In this document: in pieces, positions 5,301 to 7,882 of the stretch
How positions within the stretch are numbered: the first letter of the stretch is position 1
How the letters are laid out: every line of letters begins with the position of its first letter
From: an uncultured Clostridia bacterium
GTDB lineage: Bacteria > Bacillota > Clostridia > Christensenellales > Borkfalkiaceae
Direction of reading: 5' to 3'
Assembly: GCA_945835865.1 (NCBI GenBank)
Contig: CAMAJQ010000024.1
Location: 1-7,882 of the forward strand
DNA: 7,882 nucleotides
Notes under the pieces: model-generated
Told to the model about the DNA's origin: nothing
Databases searched by the model: none
What the model saw: the letters and a program-made list of their open reading frames with translations, nothing else
Made by a program: the position numbers and the translations under genes

Positions 5301-7882
5301 GGAATGATGATCTTGGTGATCGTGTCTTCGCCGAGGTAACTCTGCTTGATATAATAGGGATCTTCCTCGTCGATGACGTCTCCCGCCGAAGTGTCCTTAT
5401 CCACCCATTCGTAATGGGAGAAGGCGTAGGCGTAAATGGTGGTGATACCCCTGTCCGCAGGGATCTCGACGACGCCGCCGAGTCCTCTGTAATTCATGAG
5501 GTAAATGCTGTTCGAAGTGAAGGGATCTTTGACCGTGACGGAGATCTGCCCCGAATAGAGGGTGATATTTCCGTCGAAATAGACGTTCGCCATGACGACG
5601 GTGGAACCTTTCGCCTGCGCGACGATGGTGCCATCCTCCGTGACCGTTGCGATCTTCGGGTTACCGACGGAGAATCTGACCGTCGCCCTGTCGCCGAAAT
5701 AAGAATCGAGGACGTAGCGGATATTGACTGTTTCGGAGGGGAACATCGAGAGGCTCGTGGAGGAACCGAAATCGTACGTTCCGCCCGTGATGCCGATCTC
5801 CCTCTCGTCGGAAGTGACGTCGTAATAAGCCTTCACCGTCTCGTAACCGACGATGGTGAACTTATTGACCTCGGGAATGGAATACCCTCCCCGGTATCCT
5901 TCCTCGCCCGGCGCGAGAACTTTGATCTCCGCAACGGCGGTGACGGTGTTTCCGTCTCCGTCCCGTCCGACGGCGGTGATCTTCGTCGTTCCGCTTTCCT
6001 TTGCGACGATGGTTCCGTTGACGACCGCCGCGACGGCTTCGTTTTCAACCTCGTAATTCACCGTTTCGATCCAGCTGTCGGAAGGATAGATATTGAGGTA
6101 TCCGGATACTGCCTTGGTCTCGTTGGGGCTGAGGCGGATGGTATCCTCGGAGAACTGCATGGCGTTGATCTCGTCGGGAAGACGGATCTGATAGACGGCG
6201 GAGTTCATCGCGTAGTCGTAGCAGATGACGATGAAACTGTTGTTGTTCGTCTCGACCGAATAGTTTCCGTTGGAATCGACCCTGAGCCCCGCGGATTTCT
6301 TCAGTTCTTCGATATAATCGGTCAGTTCGACCGTCACTTTGGACGAAGTGTTGAAGGAGGAGAAGACCGGCGTGATGTATTTGCCGAAGGTATCCATACG
6401 GAAACCCGTTTCTCCCATGGTGATCTGTCCGACCTGAAGCGCCATGGCGTAATGGTTGTCGTAAATGCTGAGATCGGCGTACAGTTTCGTCTTTTTGGTC
6501 GTTCTGTCATATTCCGTGCGGTAGACGACGTCGGTGACGATCGGCGCCTCGAAATCGATATACAGGGGGAACTCGAAGACGTTTCTCGCGTTGTTCTGTT
6601 CCTCTTTCTCGCCGTAATCGATATACGTTTCGACGGAGACGGTGTATTGCGTGTTGTTTTTCAGTTTATAGGCAAGCGGGCTGAAATCCAGATCGATGGA
6701 CGAACCGTAGATATTGCCTCCCGAATAGTGCGATTTTCTCTGGTTGTAAGTCGTCTTGGTGAAGACCACCCTGCCCGTCGAATTTTCGGTGATCGTCACG
6801 TCGACTTCCTTGACGTTTCTCAGAAGCCCCGCCGTGATCGAACGGATTTTGGAGACGGTATTCTCTTTGCCGTCGTTCATGAGGGATACGGCGATCTTCT
6901 CCTTGGCTGCGGCGATCTGCGTCGAAGCGGGATTCTGCTTGAACCCGTACGCACCGAGGGTGGTGATATAATCGGAGTAGAGTCCGCCGATGACGCGGGT
7001 CGCGTAGGCGTCTTCCATCAGTTTGTCGTTATCGTCGATCCCGGCGTTAAGTTCGTCCTTGTTGGTATCGTAATACTCTTCGTCGAAAACCGGCGCTTCC
7101 GTCCAGTCGCCGTAGAAGGCGAGAAGAGGAAGGGTCATATTCACCTGCGTGCCGCTCTTGGCTTCGAATTTCAGGAAACCTTCGACGTACATGCCGTACT
7201 GGAAGGATTCGTCCAGATACCGTTTATCGTCTTCGGAAAGAACGAGTTCGACGGTGACTTTGGCGGAGGTGTTCGCCGCCACGGTGATCTCGTCGCCGTT
7301 CTGTTTGCCGTTCTGCACCCCTTTGACCGTCAAGACCGTCCCCGCGAGAAGTCTGCCTTCCTGCGTGACGACCGTTTCGCCGTGACCCGTGTAAGTTTCG
7401 CTGACGCCTTCCGTCTGGATGATGGAGGAGATCTTATAGGTGACCGAAGAGGAACTGACGTTGTTGACGTCGAAGGTCATGGTGTAAATACCTTCCCTCT
7501 CCTTGTCGTCGCCGAGTTCGAGTTTGGACTTATCCATCGCGTTGCCGTCTTCGTCGTAGGTGGTGAGGAAGGAAGCGGTGGTGACGGAATTCAGGATGTT
7601 GATGAGTCCCGCACCCTGTTTTCTGACGGCGTACGGAAGTCCGTTTTTGTTGTAGATGATATCCGCAGTGGACATCATCAACTGATTGACGAGCGCCGTG
7701 ACTTTCAGGTTGTATTCCGTGCTTTCCTTGACGTAGCCGGAAAGCCCGAAACGGACGGCGTTTTCATCCGCCTTGACGTATTGACGGATGAGAGCCGTCG
7801 CGCCGGCAAGGTTGGGAGCCGCCATGGAAGTACCGGACAATCTGTCGTATTCCTGACCGGGAACGGCGGAAAGGATCTCGCC
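2309..7882 (-). CDS. Giant cell-surface S8 (subtilisin-type) serine protease with Fn3-like, two Big_2 and about 28 BspA-type LRR modules; 5'-truncated by the window edge
   Basis: 1857 residues are visible up to the TAA at 2309-2311. The reading frame stays open through the right edge, so the start, signal peptide and catalytic Asp and His are outside. Numbering below counts from the right edge. Residues 1-95 are the end of a peptidase S8 domain: GEILSAVPG, then YDRLSGTSMAAPNLAG with nucleophile Ser19 (codon 7826-7828), then the VRKQGAG motif near residue 87. About 130-265 is an Fn3-like sandwich ending LLAFYGDWTEAP, as in C5a-peptidase/lactocepin relatives; more beta domains follow to about 560. 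Big_2 domains lie at about 571-655 and 704-785. LRR_5 (BspA-type) repeats cover about 792-1634. About 1729-1782 is a helical module (VVAARNAYDSLTSLEQKSLV, then NYSSLENAE), followed by a Ser/Glu linker (1785-1817) and a Gly-Cys/hydrophobic/Lys-rich tail. It likely cleaves extracellular protein at the cell surface, with the LRRs contacting a ligand. The TTG at 7838-7840 is not a start, because it falls inside the active-site motif. The target protein is unknown. Confidence 0.93.
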   Translation of the reverse strand, partial: GEILSAVPGQEYDRLSGTSMAAPNLAGATALIRQYVKADENAVRFGLSGYVKESTEYNLKVTALVNQLMMSTADIIYNKNGLPYAVRKQGAGLINILNSVTTASFLTTYDEDGNAMDKSKLELGDDKEREGIYTMTFDVNNVSSSSVTYKISSIIQTEGVSETYTGHGETVVTQEGRLLAGTVLTVKGVQNGKQNGDEITVAANTSAKVTVELVLSEDDKRYLDESFQYGMYVEGFLKFEAKSGTQVNMTLPLLAFYGDWTEAPVFDEEYYDTNKDELNAGIDDNDKLMEDAYATRVIGGLYSDYITTLGAYGFKQNPASTQIAAAKEKIAVSLMNDGKENTVSKIRSITAGLLRNVKEVDVTITENSTGRVVFTKTTYNQRKSHYSGGNIYGSSIDLDFSPLAYKLKNNTQYTVSVETYIDYGEKEEQNNARNVFEFPLYIDFEAPIVTDVVYRTEYDRTTKKTKLYADLSIYDNHYAMALQVGQITMGETGFRMDTFGKYITPVFSSFNTSSKVTVELTDYIEELKKSAGLRVDSNGNYSVETNNNSFIVICYDYAMNSAVYQIRLPDEINAMQFSEDTIRLSPNETKAVSGYLNIYPSDSWIETVNYEVENEAVAAVVNGTIVAKESGTTKITAVGRDGDGNTVTAVAEIKVLAPGEEGYRGGYSIPEVNKFTIVGYETVKAYYDVTSDEREIGITGGTYDFGSSTSLSMFPSETVNIRYVLDSYFGDRATVRFSVGNPKIATVTEDGTIVAQAKGSTVVMANVYFDGNITLYSGQISVTVKDPFTSNSIYLMNYRGLGGVVEIPADRGITTIYAYAFSHYEWVDKDTSAGDVIDEEDPYYIKQSYLGEDTITKIIIPEGVTDINSYAFAGLTALQEVVLPSTLKRIGTFAFFGCTKLDSINLENVKFINERAFAQCGLSSVDLSSVNAIGNYSFAFNKLTSLTLPESSQSLGIGAFYKNEYLEKVTFNAPKIKVGSMVFAGCSKLRSVEINAAVVSSEAFLDCSSLTDVTLGKDVAVIGANAFTGTSVARFNLAEGSAFTAENNGGYLLKGDELVLVAPAYASNTVTTSAKKIGTGACAGNLRVFFVVAENATEIGDYAFNGCENLRSVRTGALKSVGASAFMGTSLAETPDLSQVKTIGDYAFADTKITSATIADGTEIGNYAFAYNVYLKNVTVGSNAVIGTAAFYCPVNFSATYEKSGSFSYYKAYDYTVKSDEGEILETHTYLFFDLARAAYSVMESASVGSGTEIGMFAFAGNAAMTSLTLGDGVTVGMYAFFNDVGLTSVDLSSVRSVGEYAFSGTQTAEYKRENNEYSYATVKAVLDGKVVDVSRKYSFHTPSLVTADLSGAEELGAAAFMGNEKLTSVVLGNRISSVPDYAFTFCSSLSDYGLTENVRSIGARAYYGTIVKDVDLSSVGEIGAYAFSFVGLERVTLAENAVLAEGAFADCFRLGEVVGLGEVSEIGAYAFRNTDIRSAEFSSVTRIGDFAFENSALAEVSFSDALVSLGENPFANTEIATYGRTKDVLFNGVVIGTEAEETYDIGENVKVIGGVLYQKIATGLELVSYPRGKAVTTYTVEEGTVRITAQAFENASIVNVVLPESLKAVGDKACYGCGDLAMVVFRGYDAPILEEAYDSSYVVSDNSPTPVEFGGLGISDYFMWQTGGEETNCYFGANFVDYIGRISDKIVMVKPSNGRNYDSFIFSQYFGTVVEGGSAATEATLKVISMISALPSNLTLANEAEVVAARNAYDSLTSLEQKSLVVNYSSLENAETMIEYLKLRESVSESESTSEPDSSSVVESSDSAQSEEQSSAKKGCKNALDGWMGLLPVSVLALFGAAFFASKKSKKQSDQK
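2312..2431 (-). other. C-terminal surface-anchor signal of the protease: Lys-Lys-Gly-Cys, hydrophobic segment, Lys-rich tail
   Basis: After a Ser/Glu-rich linker the protein ends with KKGCKNALDG, a hydrophobic stretch of about 19 residues (WMGLLPVSVLALFGAAFFA), and SKKSKKQSDQK. The layout is that of a cell-wall or membrane sorting signal, but no LPXTG-type sortase motif is present. The Gly-Cys just before the membrane segment (Cys codon 2420-2422) resembles the invariant Cys of MYXO-CTERM-type tails and, from general memory, tails of many gut-Clostridia surface proteins. Cleavage or lipidation at Cys is inferred; simple membrane anchoring is the conservative reading. Confidence 0.65.
3030..5510 (-). 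repeat. Tandem BspA-type leucine-rich repeats (LRR_5) within the protease gene, about 28 units
   Basis: The translated region shows a recurring motif of roughly I-G-x-Y-A-F, usually 21-23 residues apart and followed by (G/N)C-x-x-L and V-x-L(P). Examples are LKRIGTFAF, VKTIGDYAF, VSEIGAYAF and VTRIGDFAF. I count about 28 copies, some degenerate (for example LKAVGDKAC). The phrase VDLSSV precedes the motif three times. DNA similarity is visible: the 17-mer AAGGCGTACGCGCCGAT occurs on the plus strand at 3468-3484 and again at 3600-3616, 132 bases apart, which is two repeat lengths. Four longer gaps interrupt the array, at about 4641-4785, 4133-4309, 3827-3973 and 3131-3337. By family, BspA-like LRRs mediate adhesion to host or matrix proteins or other cells. 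Confidence 0.9.

Noticed and set aside
3030..5510. Regularly spaced short DNA repeats at roughly 63-69 base intervals, superficially CRISPR-like
   Set aside because: The repeats are imperfect, remain in frame and translate into LRR_5 units; there are no identical repeats with unrelated spacers.
7838..7840. TTG as the start codon of the long protease gene
   Set aside because: It falls directly before SGTSMAAP, the S8 active-site motif, and the frame continues open to the right edge with typical subtilisin sequence (GEILSAVPG). The true start is outside the window.

Overview
The window is almost wall-to-wall protein-coding sequence. All of it is read from the minus strand, so transcription runs from the right end (7882) to the left end (1). 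It holds three genes: a 5'-truncated giant cell-surface S8 (subtilisin-type) protease with a BspA-type leucine-rich-repeat (LRR) region (2309-7882), a predicted lipoprotein with an InlB-type B-repeat and GLUG-like repeats (815-2296), and a 3'-truncated peptide-type ABC-transporter solute-binding lipoprotein (1-811). Only 12 and 3 nucleotides separate them, each downstream gene has a purine-rich Shine-Dalgarno sequence next to or inside the end of the gene before it, and no promoter or terminator is visible. They therefore look like consecutive cistrons of one operon. No gap is long enough to hide another gene, and I see no RNA gene, CRISPR array, transposon or attachment site.

The organism is most likely an uncultured Gram-positive gut-type member of the Clostridia. 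This rests on the Sec and lipoprotein signals starting with MKKK, the GGAGG-type ribosome sites, the Ser/Glu-rich wall-spanning linkers, the Big_2 plus BspA-LRR architecture, and a C-terminal 'Gly-Cys + hydrophobic segment + Lys tail' anchor of a kind I associate with gut Clostridia genomes. The placement is inferred from architecture, not from a marker gene, and a finer assignment (for example Christensenellales) is only a guess. Base composition by eye is moderately GC-rich, with GC-rich third positions that create long spurious antisense reading frames.

Region by region: 7882 to about 7600 encodes the end of the S8 catalytic domain with the nucleophile Ser motif. About 7600-6200 encodes the Fn3-like beta-sandwich domains typical of C5a-peptidase/lactocepin-like proteases. 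About 6172-5528 encodes two Big_2 domains. About 5510-3030 encodes roughly 28 LRR_5-type repeats. About 2700-2312 encodes a short helical module, a Ser/Glu linker and the C-terminal membrane anchor. The next two genes both encode predicted exported lipoproteins.

A reasonable working model, which is inference, is a surface proteolysis and peptide-capture unit. The LRR protease binds and cleaves extracellular protein, the InlB/GLUG lipoprotein adds an adhesive or scaffolding surface component, and the solute-binding lipoprotein captures the released peptides for an ABC importer whose permease and ATPase genes should lie left of the window if the operon is complete.
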